From: Kallotenue papyrolyticum
GTDB taxonomy: Bacteria; Chloroflexota; Chloroflexia; Chloroflexales; Kallotenuaceae
Assembly: GCF_000526415.1 (NCBI RefSeq)
Contig: NZ_JAGA01000003.1
Location: 868,001-932,000, forward strand
DNA length: 64,000 bases
Direction of reading: 5' to 3'
This document shows positions 1 through 7,154 of this stretch, one piece after another; the first letter of the stretch is position 1, and every line of letters starts with the position of its first letter. Under the pieces are notes generated by a model. That model saw nothing but the letters and a program-made list of their open reading frames with translations. It was not told the origin of the DNA and ran no database searches. A program made the position numbers and the translations under genes.

Positions 1-229
1 GCACCGTCATGCGCAGCGGCAGGCGCAGATCACAACAGACACAGCCCGCGCGCAGCTCGCGCACGCGCAACCCCTGCGCCGCCAGAAAGGGACCGTCCAC
101 CCCAATGCTGCCGCGCTCGTTTTCGATGATCGCCACCCGCACGTCGCGCGCCAGCAGGCGCTCCACCAGCGCCAACAGCAGGGTGGTCTTGCCCGTGCCC
201 AGAAAGCCGGTCAGCACCACGGCACGCAT
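1..229 (-). CDS. CobW/COG0523-family GTPase, N-terminal part (cut by window edge)
   Basis: Only the first 76 residues are inside the window; the rest lies to the left. The N-terminus has a P-loop of the form TGFLGTGKTT and, further on, a GCVCC stretch matching the CxCC metal-binding motif of the CobW/COG0523 G3E GTPases. These proteins act as metallochaperones or insertases that use GTP hydrolysis to deliver zinc, cobalt or other metals. It starts inside the 3' end of the upstream acetyltransferase gene (19-bp overlap), so the two are probably co-transcribed and translationally coupled. Which metal it handles cannot be told from this fragment. Confidence 0.85.
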   Translation of the reverse strand, partial: MRAVVLTGFLGTGKTTLLLALVERLLARDVRVAIIENERGSIGVDGPFLAAQGLRVRELRAGCVCCDLRLPLRMTV

Positions 230-828
230 GGCGGCTGATCCTCGCCGTGATCCAGACGATGGGACGTGGTACTCAATGCCTGCGTCGCGTCGCACACCGG
301 ATCGTCCGGCGGCGCAACCTCCGCCGCCGCGACTTCCAGACGCCAGATCTCCTGCACCAGCCGAAAGCCGGTCTGGCGGTAGAAGCGCCGCGCGCGAGTG
401 TTGGCGGCGGTGACATAGAGCTGAATGCGATCGAAGCCATGCCGTGCTGCCCAGGCGCGCGCCTCGGCCAGCAACCGTTGCGCCAGGCCCTGCCCACGCC
501 AGCCCGGCGCGACATAGAGCGCCGCCAGCTCGGCCCACTGACGGCAGCGAAACAGCCGCGCATCCTGGTGCGCTTGCATGATCAACAGCCCGACCGGCGT
601 TGCTCCACTCCAGGCCAGCAGCCACAGCGCGCCAGGATCGTTCCATGTGCGCTGGAAGTGCGCCTGCAGCACCGCACGCCAGTCGTCGGCCAGCGCGAAG
701 CGCGGATCGAGCTGCGCGTTGAAGGCGTGCAGTTCACCAAACAGCAGCGCAACCGCCTCGAAATCGTTGGCGCGCGCCGGCCGAACTAGGAGCTGACGAT
801 CGGATCGCAGAGGTGTGACCACACCCAT
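211..828 (-). CDS. GNAT-family N-acetyltransferase
   Basis: This 205-residue protein has the GNAT fold signature: a beta-strand region ending in ALYVAPGW followed by the acetyl-CoA pyrophosphate-binding loop RGQGLAQRLL (about residues 111-120), then a C-terminal ANTRARRFYRQTGF segment typical of the family. It should transfer an acetyl group from acetyl-CoA to a small-molecule or protein amine; the substrate is not identifiable. About 25 residues at the C-terminus extend beyond the normal fold. It lies 6 bp after the zinc-ribbon gene and overlaps the CobW-type GTPase gene, so the three form a probable operon. Confidence 0.8.
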   Translation of the reverse strand: MGVVTPLRSDRQLLVRPARANDFEAVALLFGELHAFNAQLDPRFALADDWRAVLQAHFQRTWNDPGALWLLAWSGATPVGLLIMQAHQDARLFRCRQWAELAALYVAPGWRGQGLAQRLLAEARAWAARHGFDRIQLYVTAANTRARRFYRQTGFRLVQEIWRLEVAAAEVAPPDDPVCDATQALSTTSHRLDHGEDQPPCVPWC

Positions 829-834
829 GGACTC

Positions 835-1065
835 CTACCCCACCCGCCGCAGCGGACGGCAACAGCGGCAGCCGACACGATGCGCCGGTCGCACCACCGG
901 CGTGGAGGCGATTCGCGGCGCGCGCGGGGCGGCTACCCGCGCCGGCACCCGCCGGGCCGCCGCCTGACAGCGTGGACACCACGCCGGCGCATCGGCAGCC
1001 GCCAGACTGCGCTGTTCTTCGAACATCGTCTCACACGTAGAGCACTGAAACTCGTAGATCGGCAT
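835..1065 (-). CDS. FmdB-family zinc ribbon protein
   Basis: A 76-residue protein that begins MPIYEFQC, the characteristic start of FmdB-type regulatory/zinc-ribbon proteins. Cys8, Cys11, Cys30 and Cys33 form two CxxC knuckles of a zinc ribbon. The tail is Arg/Pro/Ala-rich and ends with an extra cysteine cluster (Cys66, Cys68, Cys69), which is unusual for the family. I chose the ATG at 1065 because the zinc ribbon begins right there; a longer frame upstream lacks similarity to anything. Biochemical role is unknown for most members of this family. It heads the leftward group with the acetyltransferase and CobW-type genes. Confidence 0.8.
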   Translation of the reverse strand: MPIYEFQCSTCETMFEEQRSLAAADAPAWCPRCQAAARRVPARVAAPRAPRIASTPVVRPAHRVGCRCCRPLRRVG

Positions 1066-1095
1066 AACACCACCCGTTGGTTGCCGAGCATTATA

Positions 1096-1108
1096 GATAC
1101 ATTGTATC
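1096..1108. promoter_or_regulatory. Palindrome GATACATTGTATC upstream of the zinc ribbon gene
   Basis: A 13-bp inverted repeat, GATACA-T-TGTATC, sits 30 bp upstream of the zinc ribbon start codon and 83 bp upstream of csaA. The same half-sites, with a 3-nt instead of a 1-nt centre, occur twice between the TetR and P450 genes at 7101-7136. It could be an operator, or simply part of an AT-rich promoter (TTGTATCATT contains a possible -10). Confidence 0.4.
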
Positions 1109-1190
1109 ATTAAGTCAAGCGCGCGCTCCCCTTGGCGTTGCCGGCGCGCGTGCGCTATCATGCGCAGGGCGAGATCCCGGAGGAGCAACG

Positions 1191-1538
1191 ATGAGCCACA
1201 CACTACCCCTGAGCTGGGACGACTTCATGCGCGTTGACCTACGCGTCGGGACGATCGTGCGCGCCGAGCCCTTTCCAGAGGCACGCCGCCCGGCCTACAA
1301 GCTGTGGATCGACTTCGGCCCTGAGCTCGGCATTCGCCAATCATCGGCGCAGATCACCGTGCACTACCGTCCCGAAACGCTGGTGGGCCGCCAGGTGATC
1401 GCGGTGGTCAACTTTCCGCCCAAACAGATCGGCCCCTTCCGCTCCGAGGTGCTGGTGACCGGCTTTCCCGACGAGCAGGGCGCCGTGGTGCTGGCGCAGC
1501 CCGAACGGCCCGTGCCCAACGGCGCGCGCCTGTTCTAG
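1191..1538 (+). CDS. csaA: CsaA-like tRNA-binding domain protein
   Basis: A 115-residue stand-alone tRNA-binding (OB-fold) domain, the size of bacterial CsaA. Family features are [20 protein letters not shown] near the N-terminus, then [19 protein letters not shown] and the [18 protein letters not shown] strand. CsaA proteins are dimeric, bind tRNA and have been linked to chaperone or export functions in Bacillus. The start at 1191 is supported by GGAGGAG six bases upstream. It is transcribed alone, divergent from the zinc ribbon gene. Confidence 0.88.
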   Translation: MSHTLPLSWDDFMRVDLRVGTIVRAEPFPEARRPAYKLWIDFGPELGIRQSSAQITVHYRPETLVGRQVIAVVNFPPKQIGPFRSEVLVTGFPDEQGAVVLAQPERPVPNGARLF

Positions 1539-1568
1539 GCCATCCGGTCTGGCGCGGTGGCCGGCAGT

Positions 1569-1588
1569 TGTGCTATTATATAAGCACA
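1569..1588. promoter_or_regulatory. Probable operator of the CmtR-type repressor
   Basis: The imperfect inverted repeat TGTGCTATTATATAAGCACA lies just upstream of the ArsR/SmtB-family gene and contains an AT-rich centre (TATTATATAA) that could be the -10 region. ArsR-family sensors usually bind such dyads overlapping their own promoter, so autoregulation of the sensor-ATPase operon is likely. Confidence 0.55.
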
Positions 1589-1616
1589 TGATTATGCATC
1601 GATGGAGCACAGCGCC

Positions 1617-1952
1617 ATGAACGTCCGCGCCCCGTCCGGTCTGGCGCTCAAGGCCAAGCTCTTTCGCGGCCTGAGCGATCCCTCGCGTCTGGCCTTGATC
1701 GAGGCGTTGCGCGACGGCGAGAAGACCGTCTCGCAACTGGTGGAAGCCACCGGCCTGTCACAGCCCAATGCGTCGGCGCACCTGGCCTGCCTGCGCGACT
1801 GCGGCATCGTCGAGAAGCGCCAGGCGGGTCGCTATGCCTTCTATGCACTGGCCGACGATCAGGTTGAGGCGCTGCTGTGCGCCGCTGAGGAGCTGCTGGC
1901 GCGGATCGGCGCCCAGATCTTCGCCTGCACGCGCTACCGTCAGGAGGGCTGA
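1617..1952 (+). CDS. cmtR: ArsR/SmtB-family metal sensor, CmtR type (Cd/Pb)
   Basis: A 111-residue winged-helix repressor. The recognition region contains HLACLRDCGIV, which places Cys58 and Cys62 in the DNA-binding helix, and IFACTRY near the C-terminus supplies Cys104. This matches the Cys57/Cys61/Cys102 ligand set of Mycobacterium CmtR, a Cd(II)/Pb(II) sensor, better than ArsR or CadC. The ATG at 1617 has GGAG nine bases upstream and gives cysteine positions like CmtR; an ATG at 1602 is the alternative. The stop is directly followed by the ATPase start (TGAATG), so the two are coupled: the sensor releases DNA when metal binds and the pump is made. Confidence 0.85.
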   Translation: MNVRAPSGLALKAKLFRGLSDPSRLALIEALRDGEKTVSQLVEATGLSQPNASAHLACLRDCGIVEKRQAGRYAFYALADDQVEALLCAAEELLARIGAQIFACTRYRQEG

Positions 1953-4118
1953 ATGGCCGGGAACTTCCAACAGGTCAACCTGCCCGTCCAGGGCATGGAC
2001 TGCACAAGCTGCGCGAGCGAGATCGAGCGCGCTGTGCGAGGTCTGCCGGGCGTTGCCGAAGTGCAGGTGCTGCTCGCCGCCGGGCGCGTGACGGTGGTCT
2101 TTGACGCGCGCCAGGCTACATCGGAGCAGATCGTCGCGGCGATCGAGGCCGCCGGCTACCAGGTGCCACGCCGCGCGTCTGAGGCGGTGCCTGCGCCAGC
2201 CAGGCGTGCGTTGTCGCCGCTGATCGGCTGGGGCGTGCTGGGGCTGGTGGCGCTGACCGTGCTCGTCGCCGCGCTAGGCGAGCGCATCGGCATCTTCGAC
2301 GCCGCGCTGGAGCGCCTGCCCTGGTGGCTGCCGGCGGCGGCGATACTGATCGGCGGCTGGCCGGTGCTGCGCGCTGTGCTGGCTGCGGCCCGCCGTGGCC
2401 GCATCACCGGTCATACACTCATGAGCGTTGGTGTGCTGGCCGCAATCACCGTCGGCGAGTGGACCACCGCCGCACTGATCGTCTTTTTTATGCGCTTCGC
2501 CGACTGGCTGGAGGAGCTGACTACCCGCCGCAGTCGCCAGGCGTTACAGCAACTCGTCGCGCTGCAACCCGCCAGCGCGCGCGTCCTACGCGATGGGCAG
2601 GAGGTGAGCGTCCCCGTGGCCGAGGTGCGCGTGGGAGAGATCGTGCTGGTGCGTCCCGGCGAGCGCATTCCGGTGGACGGTGAGGTGGTGGACGGTCAGG
2701 CGCCGGTGGACCAGGCCGCGATCACCGGCGAGAGCATGCCCGTCGAGAAAGGCCCCGGCGACGCGGTCTTCGCCGCGACGATCGCGCAGGCCGGCTTCCT
2801 CAAAGTGCGCGTGACGCGTCCCACAGCCGACACAACCTTTGCGCGCATCGTGCGGCTGGTGGAAGAGGCCGAGACACAGAAAGCGCCGGTGCAGCGCCTG
2901 GCGGATCGCTTTGCCGGCGCGTATCTGCCGGTGGTACTGCTGATCGCCCTGGCAACGCTACTGCTGACCGGTCGGGTGCTCAACGCGGTGGCGGTGCTAG
3001 TGGTGGCCTGTGCCTGCGCGATCAGCATGGCCACGCCGGTGGTAGTGCTGGCCAGCGTCGCCCACGCCGCGCGGCGCGGCCTGCTGATCAAGGGTGGGAT
3101 GGCGCTGGAACAGCTCGCGCGCGTCGATACGCTGGTGGTGGACAAGACCGGCACGCTGACGCACGGCTTGCCGCAGGTCACGGCGATCCACACCTTCGAG
3201 GACGACGAGACGACGGTGGTGCGCGCCGCCGCAGCGCTCGAGTCGCGCAGCGAGCATCCGCTGGCACGCGCGATCACGGCTGCCGCTGCCGAGCGTGGCC
3301 TGCGCCTGCCCGAACCGCAAGCGTTCGTTGTGCTGCCAGGGCAGGGCATCAGCGGCCTGCTCGACGGCCAGCGCTGGAGCATCGGCAACCGGCGCCTGAT
3401 GGAGCACGTCGAGCCTGCGCAGGCCGCCTGTGCTCAGGCGCTGGAAGCGTCCGGTCACACCGTGATCTTCGTCGCACGCGAGGCGCGCGTCGTTGGGATC
3501 ATCGGCGTTCGGGACACGGCGCGCGCTGAGGCGCGTGCTGCGCTCGACGAGCTGCGCCGGCTGGGCATCCGCCGTATGATCATGCTGACCGGCGACAACC
3601 AGCGATCCGCGGCAGCGCTGGCGCACGAGCTGGGCCTCGACTACCGCGCCGAACTCCTGCCGCAAGACAAGATCGCTGTGGTGCGCGAGCTCCAGGCCGA
3701 CGGCGCGTGCGTGCTGATGGTCGGCGACGGCATCAACGACGCGCCCGCACTGGCCCAGGCGGACGTCGGCGTAGCCATGGGCGCGCACGGCACACACATC
3801 GCCCTCGAGGCGGCGGATGTGGTTCTGCTGCGCGATGACTGGCGGCTGCTGCCCCTGGCACTGCGCCTCGCGCGCCGCGCCCGCCGCACGATCTGGCAGA
3901 ATTTAGGCTTCACGGCAGCCTACAACCTGGTCGGCATCGCGCTCGCAGCGCTGGGCTGGCTGCCGCCCGTCTGGGCTGCCGCCGCCCAAAGCCTGCCGGA
4001 TGTGGCGATCATGCTCAACTCGGCGCGACTGTTGCGCGCGCAGCGCGCGCCATCCACACGCGACCGGGCGCTGCGCGAGCCGATCAATCCGACCTCACCC
4101 CCACCCCAACGTTCCTAA
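1953..4118 (+). CDS. P1B-type heavy-metal translocating ATPase with a CAC in place of CPC
   Basis: A 721-residue metal-exporting P-type ATPase. An N-terminal HMA domain has GMDCTSC (Cys17, Cys20). The actuator loop has TGES, the phosphorylation site is DKTGTLT (Asp397), EHPLA is the P1B-specific HP motif and GDGINDAPAL closes the P domain; about eight membrane segments are visible. The membrane metal-binding motif, normally CPC, reads ACACAISMATP (Cys353, Ala354, Cys355; codons TGT GCC TGC). The last helix has QSLPDVAIMLNSARLL rather than a copper-type motif. With the CmtR-type sensor in front, Cd/Pb/Zn export is the likely job, but the altered motif leaves metal choice uncertain. Its last 35 bp overlap the convergent flavodoxin gene. 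Confidence 0.9.
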   Translation: MAGNFQQVNLPVQGMDCTSCASEIERAVRGLPGVAEVQVLLAAGRVTVVFDARQATSEQIVAAIEAAGYQVPRRASEAVPAPARRALSPLIGWGVLGLVALTVLVAALGERIGIFDAALERLPWWLPAAAILIGGWPVLRAVLAAARRGRITGHTLMSVGVLAAITVGEWTTAALIVFFMRFADWLEELTTRRSRQALQQLVALQPASARVLRDGQEVSVPVAEVRVGEIVLVRPGERIPVDGEVVDGQAPVDQAAITGESMPVEKGPGDAVFAATIAQAGFLKVRVTRPTADTTFARIVRLVEEAETQKAPVQRLADRFAGAYLPVVLLIALATLLLTGRVLNAVAVLVVACACAISMATPVVVLASVAHAARRGLLIKGGMALEQLARVDTLVVDKTGTLTHGLPQVTAIHTFEDDETTVVRAAAALESRSEHPLARAITAAAAERGLRLPEPQAFVVLPGQGISGLLDGQRWSIGNRRLMEHVEPAQAACAQALEASGHTVIFVAREARVVGIIGVRDTARAEARAALDELRRLGIRRMIMLTGDNQRSAAALAHELGLDYRAELLPQDKIAVVRELQADGACVLMVGDGINDAPALAQADVGVAMGAHGTHIALEAADVVLLRDDWRLLPLALRLARRARRTIWQNLGFTAAYNLVGIALAALGWLPPVWAAAAQSLPDVAIMLNSARLLRAQRAPSTRDRALREPINPTSPPPQRS

Positions 4119-4590
4119 GCGCGACCGGCGCACCAACGGCACACCAGGCAGCAGCTACCTGGCGCGCCCAGGCCTGCGCTGCGGTGATGTACTCCGTTTC
4201 CGGCTCGCCATCGATCTCAAAGCGATCCAGGACGCGCGTCGCGCCGAGCTGTTCCAACAACGCTTCAAAGGTCTTGCCGGCCTGGCAGAAATACGGATTG
4301 TAGAGATGGTCGCCCAGCGCGCACACGGCAAAGCGCAGATGCTGCAGCCGGGGCCGTTCGCGCAGTAGCAAGACGTAGAAGCGCTCGGCATTGAGCGGTA
4401 GATCGCCATCACCATGGGTTGACGTACACACGATCACCTGCTCGTGCGCGACGAGCAGCGCAGGTGTTGCCTGGAGCATATCCACACACCTGACAGTTAG
4501 ACCGGCCGCGCTGAGCGCTGCCGCCAGCTCGCCGGCCACGTACTCCGCCGTGCCAGTTTCAGTTCCCACCAAGATCAACGCTTCCTGCAT
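4084..4590 (-). CDS. MioC/CysJ-type flavodoxin domain protein
   Basis: A 168-residue single-domain flavodoxin. LVGTETGTAEYVA is the FMN phosphate-binding loop, CTSTHGDGDLPLNAERFY is the second flavin loop, and ALGDHLYNPYFCQAGK is the third, in the order seen in the flavodoxin domain of sulfite or P450 reductases and in MioC. It should act as a soluble one- or two-electron carrier. The start at 4590 has AGGAG eight bases upstream. It is divergent from the DUF2249/NnrS-like pair across an intergenic region with a CRP/FNR-type site, so it could serve anaerobic or nitrogen-oxide metabolism; that is inference. Confidence 0.85.
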   Translation of the reverse strand: MQEALILVGTETGTAEYVAGELAAALSAAGLTVRCVDMLQATPALLVAHEQVIVCTSTHGDGDLPLNAERFYVLLLRERPRLQHLRFAVCALGDHLYNPYFCQAGKTFEALLEQLGATRVLDRFEIDGEPETEYITAAQAWARQVAAAWCAVGAPVALRNVGVGVRSD

Positions 4591-4701
4591 CAGAGCGCTC
4601 CTCGCTCGCCTACCGCCCAGCACCACAGAGTATGACCTACAGCGCTGCATCGGTTGCCAACCTTCGTCACCTTCAGGATGAGACATTGGTCGCACATCCG
4701 T

Positions 4702-4717
4702 TGTGATATTTCTCACA
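4702..4717. promoter_or_regulatory. CRP/FNR-superfamily site TGTGATATTTCTCACA
   Basis: A perfect TGTGA-N6-TCACA dyad, the CRP consensus, centred about 61 bp upstream of the DUF2249 start and 120 bp upstream of the flavodoxin start. The location suits class-I activation of the rightward pair. The cognate regulator is not in the window. Confidence 0.6.
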
Positions 4718-4770
4718 GCCTGTGGCGCGCCGTGGCGGCATACTATGTTCCACATACAGGAGGAGTAGCG

Positions 4771-4998
4771 ATGCAGGTTCTTGATGTACGCACGATCGTG
4801 CCCCGCGAGCGTCACCCGTTGATCTTCTCGACCTTTGATGCGTTGCAGCCGGGCGAGAGCTTCGAGCTGGTCAACGATCACGATCCCAAGCCACTCTTCT
4901 ACCAGTTCAGCTTCGAGCGCAGCAACACCTTTACCTGGGACTATCTTGAGCAGGGGCCTGAGGTCTGGCGCGTGCGCATCGGCAAGCGCGTGGCATAG
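4771..4998 (+). CDS. DUF2249 domain protein
   Basis: A 75-residue DUF2249-type protein: it opens with LDVRTIVPRERHPLIFSTFD and has LQPGESFELVNDHDPKPL and a WRVRIGK end, all typical of this SirA-like small domain. DUF2249 proteins are commonly found beside NnrS, nitric-oxide reductase and hemerythrin-type genes, although their biochemical role is not settled. AGGAGGAG lies seven bases upstream of the ATG. It ends 18 bp before the NnrS-like gene, so they are one transcription unit. Confidence 0.82.
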   Translation: MQVLDVRTIVPRERHPLIFSTFDALQPGESFELVNDHDPKPLFYQFSFERSNTFTWDYLEQGPEVWRVRIGKRVA

Positions 4999-5016
4999 CA
5001 CAACGAGGGGCAGGGC

Positions 5017-6141
5017 ATGTCCACACTTGCCTGGCGACGCCTGCCACTGATGGCGATCGCCATCCTGGCACTCTTGGCAGCGGTCTGGGGCGGCCTGTTG
5101 CGCAGCGGCTGGCACTGGCCGACCCCCCAGCCCAGCCTACCGTTGATCCACGGTCCACTGATCATCGGTGGCTTTCTGGGGACGCTGATCGGACTTGAGC
5201 GCGCCGTCGCGCTGCGGCGACGCTGGGCCTGGCTCGCACCGCTGTTCGGCGCGCTGGGCGCCGTCGCGCTGATCCTGAGCGGCCGCGCCATGCCGGGCGC
5301 GCTGCTGCTCACGCTCAGCAGCTTGGCCTTGGTGGCCGTCTTCGGCGCGATCATCCGCCACCAACCGGCGCTCTTCACCGCGGTGCTGGGCCTGGGCGCG
5401 GTCGCCTGGCTGGTGGGCAACCTGCTCTGGCTAGCAGGGCGCGCGCTGCCGCTGGTGGTGCCCTGGTGGAGCAGCTTTCTGGTGATCACCATCGTCGGCG
5501 AGCGCCTGGAGCTGAGTCGCATGCTACGCCTCACACCCTGGCGCAGCGGTACATTTCTGGCGGCGCTGGCGCTGCTCGCCGGCGGGCTGATCATATCGCT
5601 CGTGGCGTTTGATCTAGGCATGCGCATCGTCGGCGCGGGGCAACTCGCCCTGGCAGCCTGGCTGGGACGTTATGATCTCGCCCGTCGCACGGTGCGCAAA
5701 AGCGGCCTCACGCGCTTTGTTGCGCTGGCGCTGCTGCTCGGCTACGGCTGGCTGGCCATCGGTGGACTGCTGGGGCTAGCCTGGGGTGGCGCACTGGCAG
5801 GCTCTGCCTACGATGCGCAGCTCCACAGTGTGCTGATCGGCTTCGTGATCAGCATGATCTTCGGCCATGCGCCGATTATCTTCCCGGCGGTGCTCAGTCT
5901 AACGATGAGCTGGGATCGCAGCGCCTACCTGCCGTTGGTCGTGCTCCACCTGTCGCTGCTGTTGCGCATCGGCGGCGACGTGATCGAGTCGCTGGCGTTG
6001 CGACGCTGGGGTGCCCTGTTCAATGCCGTCGCGATCCTGCTTTTTCTGGGCAACACCACACGGCTGGCCCGGCGGGGACGCCAACCGGCCGGGGCGACGC
6101 GGTCGGCGGTCGCCTCTTCCGGCGCGCCACGCCTGCCGTGA
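5017..6141 (+). CDS. NnrS-like polytopic membrane protein
   Basis: A 374-residue, very hydrophobic protein with about eleven predicted membrane helices. The segments HGPLIIGGFLGTLIGLERA and LHSVLIGFVISMIFGHAP resemble the conserved His-containing helices of NnrS, a heme- and copper-containing membrane protein associated with nitric-oxide stress and denitrification. Similarity is at the level of motifs and topology, so the name is tentative. The C-terminal tail is cytoplasmic-looking and Arg-rich. The CRP/FNR-type dyad upstream and the DUF2249 neighbour fit a response to oxygen limitation or nitrogen oxides. Confidence 0.65.
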   Translation: MSTLAWRRLPLMAIAILALLAAVWGGLLRSGWHWPTPQPSLPLIHGPLIIGGFLGTLIGLERAVALRRRWAWLAPLFGALGAVALILSGRAMPGALLLTLSSLALVAVFGAIIRHQPALFTAVLGLGAVAWLVGNLLWLAGRALPLVVPWWSSFLVITIVGERLELSRMLRLTPWRSGTFLAALALLAGGLIISLVAFDLGMRIVGAGQLALAAWLGRYDLARRTVRKSGLTRFVALALLLGYGWLAIGGLLGLAWGGALAGSAYDAQLHSVLIGFVISMIFGHAPIIFPAVLSLTMSWDRSAYLPLVVLHLSLLLRIGGDVIESLALRRWGALFNAVAILLFLGNTTRLARRGRQPAGATRSAVASSGAPRLP

Positions 6142-6191
6142 TCCATCGCGCTCCATCATTCTCACCTGGATATGCGCATCTGACTTGGGAA

Positions 6192-6406
6192 TGCGGGAGC
6201 CATGCTCCCGCGGCGCCCGCAGGGCGCCAGTGCGCGCTGTGTGGAAAGCTCGATCCTGCCCTGCGCCTGCGCGCCCCAACGCGGCTGCCACGCCCCTTTG
6301 GAGTGCGGGAGCCATGCTCCCGCGGCGCCCGCAGGGCGCCAGTGCGCACTGTGTGGAAAGCTCGATCCTGCCCTGCGCCTGCGCGCCCCAACGCGGCTGC
6401 CACGCC
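6192..6406. repeat. Tandem 103-bp two-hairpin repeat (2 copies, period 112 bp)
   Basis: Two nearly identical 103-bp units (6192-6294 and 6304-6406) differ at one visible position. Each contains a hairpin GCGGGAGC-CAT-GCTCCCGC followed by a second hairpin GGCGCCC-GCA-GGGCGCC. Diverged relatives with compensating stem changes occur at 38.6-38.8 kb. Apparent reading frames here come from the repeat and are not believed. The remainder of 6142-6497 has a short ACGCCAAAAAC direct repeat near 6440-6466 and no gene. Confidence 0.85.
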
Positions 6407-6497
6407 GCCGCGTGGCACACCCACCTGGCTAGCGCACGCCAAAAACGGGCGCACGCCAAAAACTCCATGTCTCCCCGTCTCCTCCCAACCCTTCCCC

Positions 6498-7079
6498 TCA
6501 TGACGCTGCGGCAAGCGCACGGCGGGCAGGACGCACAATCAATTCGGCATACACTCGCCCCATGGTTGCGGGCGGATAGGGCATGCCCTGCTCCAGCCAC
6601 CACTGGATCAGGCTGATCGAGGCGGTGACCAGGTGGTGCGCGGCGATCTCCGGCGGGATGGCGCCTGGAGGCGCGAGCGCCTCCTGCCGCAACGCACTGG
6701 CCAGACCGATCTCACGCGCGCGTTGCAACAATGCCTCGCGGGCGGGACTGGCCAGCAGCACGCGGCACAGCTCGCTGTGCTCGGCAACGTAGTCGAAGAT
6801 CAAGGTCCCCTCCGCATCGGCATCGGCCTCTGGGCGCATCTGCAGGCGTTGCACCAGCGCGTCGATAAACACCTCCAGCGCATCCAGCAGCAGCGCGTCC
6901 TTGTCCGGATAGTGCCGAAAGAAGGTGGCATAGCCCACCTCGGCGCGCGCGGTGATGTCGCGGATCGACACGGCAGCATAGCCCTTTTCCAGCGTCAGAT
7001 CGATCAATGCGCGCGCCAGCAGGCGCTGGGTGCGCTGGACGCGCCGGTCACGCGCCGGCTGGGCAGAGCGATCGGCCAT
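6498..7079 (-). CDS. TetR-family transcriptional regulator
   Basis: A 193-residue TetR-type repressor. The N-terminal HTH is clear: RTQRLLARALIDLTLEKGY, then VSIRDITARAEVGYATFFRHYPDKDALL (about residues 16-64), followed by an all-helical ligand domain. It is divergent from the cytochrome P450 gene with 75 bp between start codons, and that gap contains two palindromes of TetR-operator form. It therefore probably represses itself and the P450 gene until a small hydrophobic ligand binds. The ligand is unknown. Confidence 0.88.
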   Translation of the reverse strand: MADRSAQPARDRRVQRTQRLLARALIDLTLEKGYAAVSIRDITARAEVGYATFFRHYPDKDALLLDALEVFIDALVQRLQMRPEADADAEGTLIFDYVAEHSELCRVLLASPAREALLQRAREIGLASALRQEALAPPGAIPPEIAAHHLVTASISLIQWWLEQGMPYPPATMGRVYAELIVRPARRALAAAS

Positions 7080-7100
7080 AGCAGGTCCTCGTCCATTTTA

Positions 7101-7136
7101 TGATACAATCTGTATCATACGATACATTGTGTATCA
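7101..7136. promoter_or_regulatory. Double TetR-type operator
   Basis: Two adjacent palindromes built from the same half-sites: TGATACAATCTGTATCA at 7101-7117 and GATACATTGTGTATC at 7121-7135. They are spaced about 20 bp centre to centre, two helical turns, and span the divergent TetR/P450 promoter region, including candidate -10 boxes such as TACAAT and TATCAT. Confidence 0.7.
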
Positions 7137-7154
7137 TAGCAAGCGAGGAGCCGT

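Noticed and set aside
4084-5115. Long minus-strand frame (343 residues) spanning flavodoxin and DUF2249 genes
   Set aside because: Only the part from ATG 4590 has flavodoxin motifs and a ribosome site; the upstream part is antisense to DUF2249.
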